From assembly GCF_014635325.1 (NCBI RefSeq), contig NZ_BMCT01000002.1, positions 558,001 to 622,000 on the forward strand: a stretch of 64,000 nt of DNA, written 5' to 3'. The translations under genes and the position numbers were made by a program. The notes under the pieces are model-generated. The model was not told where the DNA came from. It searched no databases and saw nothing but the letters and a program-made list of their open reading frames with translations. Origin of the DNA: Azorhizobium oxalatiphilum. GTDB taxonomy: Bacteria; Pseudomonadota; Alphaproteobacteria; Rhizobiales; Xanthobacteraceae. Positions 44,538 through 56,007 of this stretch are shown here, in pieces; positions within the stretch are counted from its first letter, which is position 1; each line of letters starts with the position of its first letter.

Positions 44538-45368
44538 ATGGATACCTGGCTGATTACCGGCTGCTCGACGGGCCTCGGGCGCAGTCTGGCGCAAGCCGTG
44601 CTCAAGGCTGGCCACAACGCCGTCGTGACCGCGCGATCGGTCGAAGCAATCGCTGACATCGTCGGCGATTATCCCGACACGGCGGCTGCGGTCGCGCTGG
44701 ATGTGCGGGACAAATCCCAGGCCCTCGACGCCGTGGCACTCGCACAGGCTCGTTTCGGAGGTGTCGACGTTCTCGTCAACAACGCCGGATATGGCTATCG
44801 CGCGGCAGTCGAGGAAGGGGACGAAGCCCAGGTCGCGGCGTTGTTCGACACGAACTTTTTCGGCACCGTCACCATGATCAAGGCGGTGCTTCCCGGCATG
44901 CGCGCGCGCAAGCGCGGCAGCATCCTCAACGTCTCCTCCATCGCCGGGCGGCTGGCGGCTCCCGGCTCGGGCTATTATTCGGCCACAAAGTTCGCCGTCG
45001 AGGGCATGTCGGATGCCCTGCGCAAGGAAGTCGGCCCGCTGGGTGTGCGGGTGATGGTCGTGGAGCCGGGTGCCTTCCGCACCGATTTCGCCTGCCGTTC
45101 GCTGCACCAGTCCAGCAGCAGGATCGACGATTACGGCGCCACCGCGGGGCCGCGGCGCAAGGAGAATGACAAGACCCACGGCACCCAGCCCGGTGATCCG
45201 GAGCGGGCGGCGCAGGCACTGCTCCGCGTCGTCGGTGGCACGAAGCTGCCCTTCCGCCTGCTGCTGGGCAGCGACGCGGTCAAGATAGTCGGGAGCGAGG
45301 CGGACACCCAGCGCCAGGAGATTATCGACTGGACCGAAGTCAGCGTCAGCACCGACTTCCCCTCCTGA
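44538..45368 (+). CDS. Classical SDR-family oxidoreductase
   Basis: A 276-residue short-chain dehydrogenase: cofactor motif TGCSTGLG, NNAG (VLVNNAGYG), and catalytic SS...YSATK (Ser and Tyr-x3-Lys). The C-terminus is like that of the longer ketoacyl-reductase-like SDRs. It follows the MFS gene closely and is probably co-transcribed. The substrate is not predictable. Confidence 0.92.
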   Translation: MDTWLITGCSTGLGRSLAQAVLKAGHNAVVTARSVEAIADIVGDYPDTAAAVALDVRDKSQALDAVALAQARFGGVDVLVNNAGYGYRAAVEEGDEAQVAALFDTNFFGTVTMIKAVLPGMRARKRGSILNVSSIAGRLAAPGSGYYSATKFAVEGMSDALRKEVGPLGVRVMVVEPGAFRTDFACRSLHQSSSRIDDYGATAGPRRKENDKTHGTQPGDPERAAQALLRVVGGTKLPFRLLLGSDAVKIVGSEADTQRQEIIDWTEVSVSTDFPS

Positions 45369-45458
45369 TCCACGGCGGCGGATTTCTTCGTCCACGCCGT
45401 GCCTCCTGCCGGCCGGAGCCGCCCCACCATCCGGGGAGGCTCCGGGCCGGCCTCTTCC

Positions 45459-47741
45459 TCAGCCGGCCGAGGCGGACTTCTCGCCCCAACGCAGGTCCTG
45501 CTTGCGGAACGGCGTGGTCCGCAGCCGCTTGCCGGTGACCGCGAAGATGGCATTGGCCACCGAGGGACCAACCGGACCGACCGGAGGCTCACCGATCTCG
45601 TAATAACGCTCGTTGTCCGACAGACCGCCAAAATGGATGTGGAGCTGCGGAATGTCACCGATGCGCAGCATCGGATATTCGTGGAAATTGCCTTCCACGA
45701 TGCGGCCGTGCTCCACGTTGAGTTCCTCATTGAGGGACATGTTGAGGCCGAAGATGGCACCGCCCTCCAGCTCCGCGCGCACCGCATCGCGGTTGAGGAT
45801 GCGGCCGGAATCGAAGGCGATGTCGAGGCGGTGGATGGTGAGCTTCCCGTCCTGCGTCACCTCCGCATGGGCGACCGCGCCGCAGGTGGTGCCGGCGAAG
45901 GGCTTGCCGCGCATGCCCCAGTTGCCGATGGCGACCCCACGGGCCTGCCCCTTCGGCAGCGGCTGGCCCCAGCCGGACTTGTCCCGCAGTTCCTCCAGCA
46001 CTTTCACCCAGGCCTTGTCCTGCCATTTGGCGTAGAGGCGGATGCGATACTCCATCGGATCGACGCCAGCCGCATTGGCCAGTTCGTCCACGAAGCTCTC
46101 CATGATGAAGGCGCCCGAATTGTAGCCCGGCCCGCGATAAGGACCGTTCAGCACATGCAGATCGGGCAGGATGTGCGTCTCGACGTGGGCGTTCGGCACG
46201 ATCTGCGGGAACACCGTGTCGGACACGCCACGGAAGTTCATGCCCGGTCCACCGGACCCATGCGCCTCGAACGCCGTCGGCAGGCCATCCTCGCCGAGGC
46301 GCGCCTTCAGCCGGCCCGCCACCATGGCGCGATAGCGCCCCTGCCGGGTGGATTCCTCGCGCGACCAGATGGTGTGCACCGGAACGCCCGGATATTGCTG
46401 GGCGACGGCCACCACCATGCGCGCGTCGTCGCCATAGGCCCGGCGCCCGAACCCGCCGCCGACGAAGGTCTGGTGAACGGTGACATTCTCCGGCGCGAAC
46501 CCGGTCTGCTGGACCGCCAGCGTGAACGCCATCTGGGTGTGCTGGGATGGATGCCACAGCTCGACGGTCTTGTCCGTCACCAGCGCCGTGCCGTTGAGCG
46601 GCTCCATCGGCATGTGTTCGCAATAGGGCGTCAGATAGCTCGCATCAATGATCTTGCCCCCCTTTGCGAAATCCGCCCGGGCATCACCGGCCTGGAAGTC
46701 CACCTTCCCGCCGGGCTTGTCGAGCACAGCCATGGCGGCGTCGGCCATGGCCTGGGTGTTTTCCCACTTACCGCCCGGCCCGTCCTCCCACTCGATCGGC
46801 AAGGCGTCGAGCGCAGTGCGCGCCTGCCAGTAATGATCGGCGATGACGGCAACGGCCGCCTGGATGCGCGTGGTCTCCATGGGAAAGGGAGACGGCAGGA
46901 TGTTCTTCTCATTCGCAGGGGTTGGCTTGATTTCCACCACTGTGCGCACGCCGGGCATGTGGCGGATGGATTCGAAATCATAGCTCTTCAGCCGCCCGCC
47001 CATGACCGGGCTCTGCCGCAGCGCGGCGTAGACCTTACCGGGAATCTTTACATCGATGCCGTAGACCGCCGCTCCGCTGACCACGAGCGGATTCTGCACC
47101 TTGGCGGGGCTGTCCTTGCCGAGATGTGTCCATTCCTCGCGTCGCTTCGGCTTCGGGTCCTCAGGCAGTGCCACGGATGCCGCGTGGGCCAGGAGGGCGC
47201 CGAATGGGGTCGAGCGCCCGGAAGCGGCATGATGGATAAGCCCATCTCGCGCCTCGACCTCGCCGACCGGGACATTCCATTGCGCCGCCGCCGCGTGCCG
47301 CAGCCGCTCACGTGCGTTGGCAGCGGCGGTCATATAAGTGATCCGACGTTCATCACTGGTCGAGCGACCGCCGAAGTAACCGATGCTGCCGTTGACCTTC
47401 GAGTAGACGCCGCCCAAGGCGTAATCGCTCGAGGTCGAGGCGTACTGCGCCCGAAGGTCATCCCAACGGGCGCCGAGTTCCTCGTAAACGAAACTGAGTG
47501 CCTGGGTGACGACGCCGTTGCCGATGTCCGGCGTGGTCACCATCACGGTTACCTGCCCGTTAGGGGCGATCGACAGCCATGGCGTGAATTCATGCGCGCC
47601 GGTCGGGGTATCCTTCGTCCAGGGCTCGGCATCAACGACGGCAGCCAGGATCGGCCTCGTACCGATCACAAGGGCGCCAGAAGCGGCCAAAAGGGAGAGT
47701 ACGAAGCCGCGGCGGGAAAGGGTCGGGACGTCGGTCATCAC
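45459..47741 (-). CDS. Second Mo-cofactor subunit (IorB-type), Tat-exported
   Basis: A 760-residue Mo hydroxylase large subunit: twin-arginine signal (LSRRGFVLSLLAASG), ITYMTAAANARERL region, VHQTFVGGGFGRRAYGDD and PYRGPGYNSGAFIMESF active-site loops, and GEPPVGPVGPSVAN with the catalytic Glu. It pairs with the [2Fe-2S] gene just upstream (stop 47749). Unlike the other Mo pair there is no cytochrome c gene with it. Sequence differs clearly from the 38107 paralogue, so this is not a recent duplication. Confidence 0.93.
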   Translation of the reverse strand: MMTDVPTLSRRGFVLSLLAASGALVIGTRPILAAVVDAEPWTKDTPTGAHEFTPWLSIAPNGQVTVMVTTPDIGNGVVTQALSFVYEELGARWDDLRAQYASTSSDYALGGVYSKVNGSIGYFGGRSTSDERRITYMTAAANARERLRHAAAAQWNVPVGEVEARDGLIHHAASGRSTPFGALLAHAASVALPEDPKPKRREEWTHLGKDSPAKVQNPLVVSGAAVYGIDVKIPGKVYAALRQSPVMGGRLKSYDFESIRHMPGVRTVVEIKPTPANEKNILPSPFPMETTRIQAAVAVIADHYWQARTALDALPIEWEDGPGGKWENTQAMADAAMAVLDKPGGKVDFQAGDARADFAKGGKIIDASYLTPYCEHMPMEPLNGTALVTDKTVELWHPSQHTQMAFTLAVQQTGFAPENVTVHQTFVGGGFGRRAYGDDARMVVAVAQQYPGVPVHTIWSREESTRQGRYRAMVAGRLKARLGEDGLPTAFEAHGSGGPGMNFRGVSDTVFPQIVPNAHVETHILPDLHVLNGPYRGPGYNSGAFIMESFVDELANAAGVDPMEYRIRLYAKWQDKAWVKVLEELRDKSGWGQPLPKGQARGVAIGNWGMRGKPFAGTTCGAVAHAEVTQDGKLTIHRLDIAFDSGRILNRDAVRAELEGGAIFGLNMSLNEELNVEHGRIVEGNFHEYPMLRIGDIPQLHIHFGGLSDNERYYEIGEPPVGPVGPSVANAIFAVTGKRLRTTPFRKQDLRWGEKSASAG

Positions 47742-47748
47742 GCTCTCC

Positions 47749-48207
<459 letters not shown>

Positions 48208-48492
48208 CTCTATCTCGCGCTCCAAGACTTAGAGGCCGACGGAACGGCATCCGATAATATCAGCTTGCCCGGCGAGTCGATGTGTCAATAAATTGCGAAA
48301 CATTATCGCTATGCGGAGAACTCACGCACTTTGAGATCGATCCATCCGAATTCAACTTCCCGCCGATCGACAGCCGATATTCGGCGGCCTGACAACACGC
48401 CGCCGGACAAGCCGCATTCATGCTAACGCGATACAGAGAAAGTATTTATAATCCAAATCGGATAGCTCTCATTACAACCGCTAATGAATGCC

Positions 48493-49269
48493 TTAGGGGT
48501 ACCGGCGGCTGCGCCTCGTGCGATCGAGATCGCTCAAAACCTCACCCGGCTCCCGGTCCAGCGGCATGTTCTTCGCATCGTGCGCACCATCGAGGCCGGC
48601 TTCGGCATCGATATCAAGATTCCGGAACATGTCGTCGAGCTTAACCTGTGCCTCGCCGGCCACCGCGACCAATTCGAGCGTCTTGCCGTGTGCTGCCGAC
48701 GACGTGAGCGCCGCCACAAGGACCTTGGCGACCTGTGCGCGCGCGATGACACCATCCCGGGGAGAGCCGGACTGGCGGGTATCTCCTTGCAGGAACGCCA
48801 GGTGGCGCTGGTCAGGGGTGTTATAGTCAAACCAGCCTGGGCGCACGATCGTGTAGGGTCCACCGCTGGCTCGCACCAGGCGTTCGGCGCGACGTTTCCA
48901 GTCATGAGCGCCTTTCCGATCGGTTACACCGATGGCGGTCATCAGGGCGACGGTTACTGGTCGTCCCCGCAACGCCTCCAACACGTTGCGTACGCCGCCA
49001 TAGTCCACCGCCTCGGCCGCGGCATTGCTTCCATAGGTTCCGTGCACGAACACCACGCCGGTGATGTCCGCCACGGCGTCCGACAATGTTTCGGGGCGCG
49101 TGAGATCACCCACGCAAATGTCCGCCTCGCCGGGCAGCCGCGCGCCCGCGCCGTTGCGGACCAATGCACGAACCCGATGTCCCGCGCGCAGCGCCTCTTC
49201 CACCACATGGCGGCCGATGCTGCCGGTCGCACCGACGACGAGCACTTCAAGCCGGTTGTCCATCGTCAT
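48493..49269 (-). CDS. NmrA-like NAD(P)-binding protein
   Basis: A 258-residue atypical SDR with the GATGSIGRHVV nucleotide motif at the N-terminus, and no Tyr-x3-Lys catalytic pair, as in NmrA and quinone-reductase-like QOR2-type proteins. It may sense NADP(H) or reduce a small molecule. Its ATG overlaps the stop of the upstream hydrolase gene (4 nt), so the two are coupled. Confidence 0.87.
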   Translation of the reverse strand: MTMDNRLEVLVVGATGSIGRHVVEEALRAGHRVRALVRNGAGARLPGEADICVGDLTRPETLSDAVADITGVVFVHGTYGSNAAAEAVDYGGVRNVLEALRGRPVTVALMTAIGVTDRKGAHDWKRRAERLVRASGGPYTIVRPGWFDYNTPDQRHLAFLQGDTRQSGSPRDGVIARAQVAKVLVAALTSSAAHGKTLELVAVAGEAQVKLDDMFRNLDIDAEAGLDGAHDAKNMPLDREPGEVLSDLDRTRRSRRYP

Positions 49270-50294
49270 TCCTTTCCGTCATGAAAGCGGCCCCAGAATG
49301 CGATGGCCTCGCCGAGCCAGCCCGCCGCGCTTGTGCCCACGCCGGTGCCGAAACCGTGTGCGACCCCCGGGTATCGATGATATTCGACCACGCCACCGGC
49401 CCGACGCAGGGCGGCCACCCGGCGCTCCATCGTCGCCGGCGGAGCAATCCCGTCCATGTCCCCGACGACGACGAAGGTCGGAGGCTCGTGGCCGGAGACA
49501 TCGGAATGGGCCGTATAGGCCATGATCACTGCGGACGGCTTTGGGCCCGGCCCGCCGCCGAAGGCATCCAGACCATGGGAGCCGATCGAGGCCGCCATCC
49601 TCGCCCCTGCCGAACTCCCCCAGAGCGAATATCCGTCGGGGTTCACCTTGAGGCTTGCTGCATTGCGCCGGATGAAGGAGACCGCCGCTGCCAGATCCTC
49701 GGTGGCCGGCCGGCCACCCTGTCCGACCCGGTAACGCAACACGAAAGCGTTGTAGCCCTCGTCGGTGATGGCGGTGGCATAGGGAAAGCCCTCATGCAGC
49801 GATCCCACGTAGGCAAAGCCGCCACCCGGCGCAACGACGGCGAACGGTGCTCCCGGACGCCCCCGGAACACGAACAGACCGGTCCCGGCCTTCGCCGGAT
49901 CCGAGCGCCGGTCCGCCTCACTGTAGAAGGGCAAGAACAACGTCTCGCCCGCACAGGCGGCGTCAATCATGCGGTTGAGCGCCGCTACGACCACGTCCGG
50001 TTCCACGTGGCTGTGGTAGGGCATCAGTGCACCCACGTCGTGCAACGGCATGTCAATGCGATACGCAACATCGTCACGCGGCAGCAGCAAGGGCGCGAAG
50101 CCCGCGAAGGCGGGATGATCGAGCAGATCGCCGATCGTGCTGTCCGCGGACAGGTGCCCGCGCGTGCAGGCTGGTCCGGATGGTGTCATGGCGGCCTTTC
50201 GGATGGGCGCGATGCGCTCGCCCGCATACACCGCAACGGGCGAAACCATCAGGAGCGTAGCCAGAGCCAACACCGACAGCCGCTGAAACGTCAT
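49266..50294 (-). CDS. Secreted alpha/beta hydrolase (acetyl-esterase-like)
   Basis: A 342-residue protein with a signal peptide (MTFQRLSVLALATLLMVSP through YAG) and a hydrolase domain: VVAPGGGFAYVG oxyanion loop, the nucleophile GSSAGAR, VVVGDMDGIAPP (Asp) and GVAHGFG (His). It is similar to BD-FAE/esterase_2-type feruloyl or acetyl esterases. Front gene of the coupled pair with the NmrA-like gene. The N-terminal 100 residues are not assigned. Confidence 0.87.
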   Translation of the reverse strand: MTFQRLSVLALATLLMVSPVAVYAGERIAPIRKAAMTPSGPACTRGHLSADSTIGDLLDHPAFAGFAPLLLPRDDVAYRIDMPLHDVGALMPYHSHVEPDVVVAALNRMIDAACAGETLFLPFYSEADRRSDPAKAGTGLFVFRGRPGAPFAVVAPGGGFAYVGSLHEGFPYATAITDEGYNAFVLRYRVGQGGRPATEDLAAAVSFIRRNAASLKVNPDGYSLWGSSAGARMAASIGSHGLDAFGGGPGPKPSAVIMAYTAHSDVSGHEPPTFVVVGDMDGIAPPATMERRVAALRRAGGVVEYHRYPGVAHGFGTGVGTSAAGWLGEAIAFWGRFHDGKE

Positions 50295-50362
50295 GGCAAC
50301 CCTCGATGAGCGGAACCGGTAGCCGCACGGCCCACCTGAACAGGTCGGCCGTGCGGGTGAGC

Positions 50363-51397
<1,035 letters not shown>

Positions 51398-52132
51398 TCA
51401 AGGCTCCACCTGCTTCACCGGCCTGACGAGAATTTCCTGGACTAGAACCCGGGGATGCTGCGCGAACGCATAGACCAGCGACTGCGCGACATCGTCCGGG
51501 GTCAGGGCATCGAGGCTCTGGCGACGATCGCGCAGAGCCTCCTTGGGCACGTTGTGACCGAACTCCGTCCACACGGCGCCGGGTTCGATCACGGTGACCC
51601 GAATGCCGTCGGCGCCAAGTTCTTTGCGCAACGCCTCGTGGAAGCCCACCACTGCGAACTTGGTGGCGCAATAGACCGCCCAGCCCGGGACACCATAGCG
51701 CCCGCCGGTGCTCGATACGGACGCGATCATCGAACCCGGTCGCCCCCGCAGCAGCGGAACGGCGGCCTGGGTGCAGGCAAGCAAGCCGAGCAGGTTGGTC
51801 TCGACCATGCCCCGCCAGTCAGCCGGCTTGCTGTCCATGAAGGTGTCGAAGACCCCGAAGCCCGCATTGTTGAACAAGAGGTCAAGGCCGCCGAACTGCT
51901 CCTTCACGAGCGCGAAGACCTCGGAGACTTGCGCTGCATCGGTGACGTCGGCAACGACGGGCGTGGCAAGTGCACCAAACTCCTTGGCCAACTCAGCGAT
52001 CCGCTCGTTCCGGCGCGCGACGAGAACGACGTGCACGCCCTCCTTTACCAGGAGCCGGGCCGTGGCTTCTCCGATCCCGCTCGAGGCACCGGTGACGACG
52101 GCGACCTTCCCGCCGAGTTTCTGCATTTCCAT
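51398..52132 (-). CDS. Classical SDR-family oxidoreductase
   Basis: A 244-residue SDR: TGASSGIG cofactor motif, NNAGFG, and the catalytic S...YCATK. ATG 52132 matches the normal length; the open frame runs on to 52330 but without homology. It is just 36 nt upstream of the aldo/keto reductase gene on the same strand. Confidence 0.93.
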   Translation of the reverse strand: MEMQKLGGKVAVVTGASSGIGEATARLLVKEGVHVVLVARRNERIAELAKEFGALATPVVADVTDAAQVSEVFALVKEQFGGLDLLFNNAGFGVFDTFMDSKPADWRGMVETNLLGLLACTQAAVPLLRGRPGSMIASVSSTGGRYGVPGWAVYCATKFAVVGFHEALRKELGADGIRVTVIEPGAVWTEFGHNVPKEALRDRRQSLDALTPDDVAQSLVYAFAQHPRVLVQEILVRPVKQVEP

Positions 52133-52397
52133 GACGTGTGCATCCCACTGACTTTGTGTTGTCTTGCGCTCCGGCAATCTGCTTCGGCGTCCGACCCGGG
52201 ACTGGAGGTTTACGGAACACCGCTCCACGGGACTGATGTCGGCGCGTGAATGCCGGATGGCGCCCGCGCATTCGGTCGGGGGGCCGTTGCAATGACTGAG
52301 CCCCACGCAGCCGAGACCGAAGGCGGACACCGCGAGGAGACTCCCGACCGTGCTTGCCTCCGGTCGTGCATGTCACCCGCATCCTCGACGGACGAGG

Positions 52398-53480
52398 TCA
52401 ATCCAGCTTCTTTTCGGCAAGAAAGCCGGCCACCTGATCGGCGATTTGGACATTGTTCAGGTCGGAGAACATGAAGTGCGTATTGCCACGAATGCCGATC
52501 TCGGGCAGGTGCACAAGACGTGCATCCCCGCCGTGGGCATTGATCGCTTTTACGAACAACCGCGCCATTGCCAGCCGGACGCGCCAGTTGTCCTCGCCGC
52601 GCCGCGTCGTCGGCTCGGTCGGGATATTGTCTCCGTAATAGATGACGATCGGAATGCGGGTGAGCCTCTGGAAGTCGGCCAGCGGGACTGTCTCGGCGGG
52701 CAGCGGCCCCGCCGCGCTGGGCATGGTGGCGGGGGCCTCGCCTTCAGGGAAGACGAAGCCGCTTCCCGGCTCGAACGCGACCACGGCCTTCACGTTCGGG
52801 TTCCGGATCGCGGTCAGCCAGCCCGGCCCGCCGCCCTGCGAATGGGTGAAGAGGATCCCCTGGCCGATCCGGGAGAACAGATCCGACATGGAGGAAGCGA
52901 TCACCTGCGCATCGTAGGGCCCGGTGTTCGGCGTCACGGAACGGAAAAACTGGTTCAGGGCCTCGGGCCGGCGATCGAACTGCACGTCATCGAAATATTT
53001 CGGCCAGATACCGAGGCGAAACTGGTCGAAGAACAATTGGTCGTAGGGGACCGGCTCGATCTTCATTTCAACCGTGCTGTTGCCAGCCCGGCCCCGACGG
53101 GGCTGGTCGACCACATAGACCGGGAAGTGTCGGCGCAGGAATAGCGTCTGGAACCCCTCGCGGCCGTCCGGAGTGGTCTCCCAACTCCGGCCCGACTGGA
53201 AGGCTCCGTGCAGCATCACGATCGGCAGTGCCTTCGGCTGCGTCGGCACCTGGTAAAAGGCATAGAGATGGTCGCCGTGCAGTGTCTGCCCTGCCGCCGT
53301 CGGCTGATCGTTGGCGTAGGTCCCGGGCGTCGCGATAACACTCCCGCCCACGGCAAAGCTGCCCTGGGCTTCGATCACGAGAGGCTCCGACTTGGCGACC
53401 TCTCCTGCCGCCGCCGTTAGGGACACGGCAGAGGGAACGGACACCAGAAGGGACACTGCAAGGGCGCGCAAGATCGACAA
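52398..53480 (-). CDS. Secreted alpha/beta hydrolase
   Basis: A 360-residue protein: a Sec signal peptide (residues 1-25), PIVMLHGAFQSGRSWETT oxyanion segment, nucleophile elbow THSQGGGP, and a C-terminal RGNTHFMFSDLN with the His. It is close to the unassigned esterase or lipase family of proteobacteria found in the periplasm. The gap to the SDR gene is about 265 nt. Confidence 0.87.
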   Translation of the reverse strand: MSILRALAVSLLVSVPSAVSLTAAAGEVAKSEPLVIEAQGSFAVGGSVIATPGTYANDQPTAAGQTLHGDHLYAFYQVPTQPKALPIVMLHGAFQSGRSWETTPDGREGFQTLFLRRHFPVYVVDQPRRGRAGNSTVEMKIEPVPYDQLFFDQFRLGIWPKYFDDVQFDRRPEALNQFFRSVTPNTGPYDAQVIASSMSDLFSRIGQGILFTHSQGGGPGWLTAIRNPNVKAVVAFEPGSGFVFPEGEAPATMPSAAGPLPAETVPLADFQRLTRIPIVIYYGDNIPTEPTTRRGEDNWRVRLAMARLFVKAINAHGGDARLVHLPEIGIRGNTHFMFSDLNNVQIADQVAGFLAEKKLD

Positions 53481-53837
53481 GGTAGGGGCTCCCGTGTGGC
53501 CGATTTATATTGGGCCAAAGGTACCGCCAACCTTGCCTCGTCAGTAGCCACCTTAATCGGATAGGACCAAGTAGCTGAGCTAATCAATTAGTTGCGCACG
53601 ACACGGCCGCTGGCCATCCGCAGCTTCGCTCTCGGCCGGCTGCTGCCCGCCCTACGCCGACCCAACTCGGGCATTGCCCATCATGCAATGGCATGGTCGA
53701 ATATTGACCCAAACGGAAGGCCGTTAGGTCAACTCGAGGGGAATTTCAGGATCGCCTACTCTAATGGAGGGAGATGACGGTCATGATAAATGCAGTAGTT
53801 CCACGGATTGGAAGTAGTCTTCACCTCCATGCCGATT
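53481..53837. other. 357-nt intergenic region
   Basis: Separates the hydrolase (minus) from the second LysR gene (also minus). No gene is evident. CTAATCAATTAG near 53580-53591 is a palindromic AT-rich site; it has a weak upstream partner at the island-operator spacing, so I do not count it as another copy. Confidence 0.5.
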
Positions 53838-54758
53838 TCATGGTTGGAAGCCGGATCCGCTTTGTTGAGCAGCCCGAAACAGGGCATCGATGATGACCCT
53901 CAGCTTGGGCTGGAGATAGCGGGACGTCGGCCAAACCGCGTGTATTGGCATCTCAGCGCCCGCGAACTCTTCCAGGACGGGTATGAGTGCGCCGACGGCA
54001 AGGTGATCGGCGATCAGCCAGGTCGGTAGCTGGCAAAGTCCGCCCCCTGCGAGTACAGCCTGCACCATTGCCTCGCCATCGCTGAATTCGTGGCGCACCT
54101 TGATCTCCTGCGGCACGAGACCGCCCGCCGCATCTTTAAGCAGCCAAACTGGCCTCGGCACACGGCGCCATCCGATGATGCAGTCGTGATGGACCAGATC
54201 CTCGGCCGACGACGGCGCACCGCAGCGCGCGAGATAGTCGGGAGAGGCGCAGATCAGCAGCTTTTGCGTGCCGAGCCGCTTTGCCACGAGATCAGTGTCA
54301 TTGCCCAACATGCCGATCCGGACTGCCAGATCGATATTCTCATCGATGATGTTCGACGTCCGTTCAGTGAATATCACTGCGAGATCGAGATGCCGGTGCT
54401 GGTTGGCCAGTTGCATGAGCACCGGCATCACATGTCGCCTGCCGAACGCACCGGGCAGGCTCAACCGCACGGTGCCAACCGGATTTTCCCGCCCTGTCGT
54501 GATCCCCGTCTCGACGGTTTCGAGCTGTTCGAGAATGCGCAGGCACGCCTCATGATATTCCTGCCCCTCGTTGGTGAGGGTTAGTCGGCGCGTCGTGCGG
54601 TGGATCAACTTGATGCCAAGCCGGGCTTCCAGCCGCGATACGCTTTTTCCGATCGCCGATCCGGTCACGCCAAGCTGCGCAGCCGCTGCGGTGAAGCTGC
54701 CGAACCGCACCGAAGCCACGAATTCCGTGAGACCGACAAATCGCTCCTGCTCCATCAT
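53838..54758 (-). CDS. LysR-family regulator of the old yellow enzyme gene
   Basis: A 306-residue LTTR with HTH FGSFTAAAAQLGVTGSAIGKSVSRLE and the effector domain of the CrgA/DsdC class. It is transcribed away from the old yellow enzyme gene with a 118-nt divergent gap, the usual arrangement for a regulator and its target. Start is ATG 54758 or 54755. Confidence 0.92.
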   Translation of the reverse strand: MMEQERFVGLTEFVASVRFGSFTAAAAQLGVTGSAIGKSVSRLEARLGIKLIHRTTRRLTLTNEGQEYHEACLRILEQLETVETGITTGRENPVGTVRLSLPGAFGRRHVMPVLMQLANQHRHLDLAVIFTERTSNIIDENIDLAVRIGMLGNDTDLVAKRLGTQKLLICASPDYLARCGAPSSAEDLVHHDCIIGWRRVPRPVWLLKDAAGGLVPQEIKVRHEFSDGEAMVQAVLAGGGLCQLPTWLIADHLAVGALIPVLEEFAGAEMPIHAVWPTSRYLQPKLRVIIDALFRAAQQSGSGFQP

Positions 54759-54876
54759 TATGGAACTGTGGGACGGAATGATTGGCTGCGCAAGCCTATT
54801 ATCGCGCCCCCGGAATAGGGATAGAGCAACAACATCACGGCGCCCAGTCGCCATCCTTCTCTCCAAGGACTGTCCC

Positions 54877-56007
54877 TTGAGCACTTTGTTTGAACCGACT
54901 GACCTGGCAGGACTGCCTCTCTCCAATCGCGTGGTCATGGCTCCGATGACCCGTGCTCGTGCGGAAAGCACCGTCCCCGACGATCTGACAGTGCTTTATT
55001 ACAGCCAGCGCGCGGGCGCCGGTCTGATCATCAGCGAAGGCGCGCCGGTCTCGATCGAGGGACGGGGCTATCTGTTCAATCCCGGTCTCTACACCGCTGA
55101 GCAGGCGGCTGGGTGGCGGCGCGTCACCGATGCCGTTCACGCCAAAGGCGGCAAGATTTTCGCGCAATTGTGGCACGTCGGTCGCGTGTCGCACACGACG
55201 TTGCAGCCCGGCGGCGGTGCGCCTGTTTCGCCGACTGCGACGCGTGGCCCCAAGTCGATGGCGTTCGCCTATGACTCGGAGGGCAAGGCAGGCCTGGTTG
55301 CGACCAGCGAGCCGCGCGCACTTGAAACCGAAGAAGTCACCAGGATCACGCAGGATTTCGTCCGCGCCGCGCGCATGGCGATCGATGCCGGTTTCGATGG
55401 CGTCGAATTGCACGGCGCTAACGGCTATCTGTTCGAGCAGTTCGTCAACGGCGCGCTCAACCAGCGCGAGGATCGCTACGGCGGATCGATCGAAAACAGG
55501 CTGCGCTTCGTGCTGGAGACGCTCGATGCGATCATCGCCGAGATCGGCGGCGATCGGGTCGGCGTGCGAATCTCGCCATTCGGGCGCCTGTTCGACATGG
55601 AGCCCTATGTCGACGAGGCGCAAACATGGGTGGCATTGGCCGCCGCTTTCGAAGCGCGCTCGCTCGCCTATGTCCATCTCAGCGACCAACTGACGATCGG
55701 CGCGGAAAAGATGCCCGAGGATTTCGCCGCATCGTTCCGCAAGACCTATCGTGGCACGCTCATCGCCGCCGGGGGCTTCACCCGCGAGACGGCGCAGGAA
55801 GCGCTGCGGACAGGGGATCTCGACCTGATCGCCTTTGGCCGCCCGTTCATCGCCAATCCCGATCTGGTCGAGCGGATGCAGCAGGATCACCCGATTACCG
55901 TGCCGGACCGCGCGACCTTCTATGGAACGTCCGGCGCGCGGGGCTACACCGATTACCCGACCTGGGCCGAAGAGAGCGCCGCGATGAAGAGCGAGCAGGA
56001 GGCATGA
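54877..56007 (+). CDS. Old yellow enzyme family alkene reductase (NemA/XenA-like)
   Basis: A 376-residue FMN enzyme: NRVVMAPMTRARAE at the front, AQLWHVGRVSH, the substrate pair HGAN (GVELHGANGYLFEQF) with the catalytic Tyr segment NQREDRYGGSIENR, and AAGGFTRETAQ, FGRPFIANPDL for FMN phosphate. It reduces activated alkenes, N-ethylmaleimide or nitro compounds with NADPH. TTG 54877 has AAGGA 7 nt upstream, giving standard length. Confidence 0.95.
   Translation: MSTLFEPTDLAGLPLSNRVVMAPMTRARAESTVPDDLTVLYYSQRAGAGLIISEGAPVSIEGRGYLFNPGLYTAEQAAGWRRVTDAVHAKGGKIFAQLWHVGRVSHTTLQPGGGAPVSPTATRGPKSMAFAYDSEGKAGLVATSEPRALETEEVTRITQDFVRAARMAIDAGFDGVELHGANGYLFEQFVNGALNQREDRYGGSIENRLRFVLETLDAIIAEIGGDRVGVRISPFGRLFDMEPYVDEAQTWVALAAAFEARSLAYVHLSDQLTIGAEKMPEDFAASFRKTYRGTLIAAGGFTRETAQEALRTGDLDLIAFGRPFIANPDLVERMQQDHPITVPDRATFYGTSGARGYTDYPTWAEESAAMKSEQEA

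Noticed and set aside
53542-53585. Fifth copy of the island operator
   Set aside because: The CTAATC arm is present but the left arm matches only four of six core bases.
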